Shown here piece by piece: positions 63,224 through 64,000 of a stretch of DNA of 64,000 nt. This DNA is from Winogradskyella eckloniae (GTDB lineage: Bacteria; Bacteroidota; Bacteroidia; Flavobacteriales; Flavobacteriaceae). Under the pieces are notes generated by a model, which worked only from the letters and a program-made list of their open reading frames with translations, did no database searches and was not told the origin of the DNA. Position numbers and translations under genes: made by a program. The DNA lies in contig NZ_JABRWP010000012.1 in the NCBI RefSeq assembly GCF_013249045.1, positions 1 to 64,000 of the forward strand, written 5' to 3'. Numbering within the stretch: the first letter of the stretch is position 1; every line of letters begins with the position of its first letter.

Positions 63224-63985
63224 TTGAAAATTACATTTTTAGGAACAGGTACGTCGCAAGGAATTCCTATAATAGGAAGTGATCATCCGGTTTGTTTAAG
63301 CAGTAACCCAAAAGATAAACGTTTGCGAGTTTCTGTATTAATAGAGTGGGATGATTATACATTTGTTATTGATTGTGGTCCTGATTTTAGGCAACAAATG
63401 CTAACGGCTAAAGTGACAAAAATAGATGGCATTATTTTTACCCACGAGCATGCAGATCATACCATGGGATTAGATGATATTAGACCATTTTTTTTTAGAC
63501 AAGGCGATATAGATTTGTATGCACATCAGCGTGTTTTTGAATCCTTAGAAAAACGATTTGATTATATTTTCACAACAGGTGAGAAGTATCCAGGTGTACC
63601 AAGTGTAACCAAACATTATATTGAGAATGCTTCTTTTTTGGTTGGCAATATAGATGTGCAACCTATAGAAGGATTACATTATAAGCTTCAGGTGTTTGGT
63701 TATCGTTTTCGTAATTTTGCTTACTTAACAGACATGAAAACGGTTAGTGAGGAAGAGATTAAAAAACTAGAAAATTTAGATGTATTAGTCATTAATGCCT
63801 TAAGAATCAAATCGCATATTTCTCATTTTAATTTAGAAGAAGCCTTAGCGTTTATAAAGCAAGTAAAACCAAAACGAGCGTATTTAACACATATTAGTCA
63901 TTTATTAGGTTTTCATGATGATGTACAAAAATCATTACCAGAAAACGTTTTTTTAGCATACGATAATTTACAAATTTCCATTTAA
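63224..63985 (+). CDS. MBL-fold metal-dependent hydrolase, PhnP-like
   Basis: 253 residues starting with TTG at 63224 (no ATG fits; the N-terminus ITFLGTGTSQGIPIIGSDHPVC is the family start). Zinc motif HEHADH at 74-79 (His74, His76, Asp78, His79), with FVIDCGPDFRQQML before it, YLTDMKTVSEEEI and YLTHISHLLGFHDD as further ligand segments. Similar to PhnP/phosphoribosyl cyclic phosphodiesterase and to other RNase Z-like cytosolic enzymes; no phn genes are near, so the substrate is open. Confidence 0.9.
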   Translation: MKITFLGTGTSQGIPIIGSDHPVCLSSNPKDKRLRVSVLIEWDDYTFVIDCGPDFRQQMLTAKVTKIDGIIFTHEHADHTMGLDDIRPFFFRQGDIDLYAHQRVFESLEKRFDYIFTTGEKYPGVPSVTKHYIENASFLVGNIDVQPIEGLHYKLQVFGYRFRNFAYLTDMKTVSEEEIKKLENLDVLVINALRIKSHISHFNLEEALAFIKQVKPKRAYLTHISHLLGFHDDVQKSLPENVFLAYDNLQISI

Positions 63986-63987
63986 GC

Positions 63988-64000
63988 ATGAAGAATAAAA
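63988..64000 (+). CDS. Possible start of the next gene, cut by the window edge
   Basis: ATG AAG AAT AAA begins two bases after the MBL-fold stop. Only four codons are visible, so the product cannot be named. Confidence 0.35.

Overview
The window is a stretch of ordinary-looking chromosome from a member of the Flavobacteriaceae (Bacteroidota). Four things point there. The DNA is AT-rich. Many genes carry the Bacteroidota promoter element TAnnTTTG instead of Shine-Dalgarno signals. There are SprB-type repeats and a type IX secretion sorting tail (YPNP...). Several families are typical of the group (DUF3822, DUF4834, DUF3667, short Ppx, sulfonolipid enzymes, SDDD lipoprotein). I see no rRNA, tRNA, insertion sequence, prophage or CRISPR array. 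The genus cannot be fixed from the sequence alone.

Layout. 1-2494 (-): the N-terminal 831 residues of a large repeat-rich surface protein that runs off the left edge. 2827-6272 (+): sixA-ppk1-ppx polyphosphate operon, followed by a small outer-membrane barrel. 6952-9855 (-): dnaX, a lipoprotein and miaE. 9969-10230 (-): a twice-frameshifted secreted-protein pseudogene. 10368-10703 (+): RNase P RNA. 10745-12826 (-): membrane protein, DUF3822 and rsmD operon. 12982-15688 (+): RecD-like helicase, DUF2459 and DUF4126 proteins. 15764-19488 (+): kdsB, HAD phosphatase, CAT-like acyltransferase, KdnB-like dehydrogenase and lysophospholipid-type acyltransferase, which looks like an envelope sugar/lipid operon. 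19595-22996: SnoaL-like protein, DUF1624-like acyltransferase and AGCS symporter. 23072-28038: AraC regulator divergent from aldehyde dehydrogenase, DUF779 and acetyl-CoA synthetase, an aldehyde-to-acetyl-CoA module with a clear tandem operator.

28126-39420 holds a T9SS cargo protein, small basic protein, HAD enzyme, zinc metalloprotease, TonB-type outer-membrane receptor, ArsC-like protein, prfB (split by a programmed +1 frameshift), threonine aldolase and YbaB. 39499-45336 holds oligopeptidase B, then a cystathionine-synthase-like enzyme and an alpha-oxoamine synthase that I read as CapA and CapB of capnine (sulfonolipid) synthesis, then a convergent GNAT protein that could be the missing N-acyltransferase. 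45357-52235: MetA-type outer-membrane protein, DUF4834, YfhO, glycosyltransferase and flippase. 52341-63985: an Arg/Thr/Ser/Asn-rich secreted protein, DUF3667, uvrA, a sigma factor with a 48-residue companion, lipoproteins, a cysteine-free endonuclease III, Bcp, a conserved protein of unknown function and an MBL-fold hydrolase.

Themes: envelope biogenesis (sulfonolipids, Kdo/Kdo8N, polysaccharide export, SprB/T9SS surface proteins) runs through the window and fits a gliding, surface-associated lifestyle. No wholly alien system stands out. The best leads are the sulfonolipid locus with its GNAT neighbour, the SixA-PPK-PPX coupling, the KdsB/KdnB operon, the AraC operator and the prfB recoding site.
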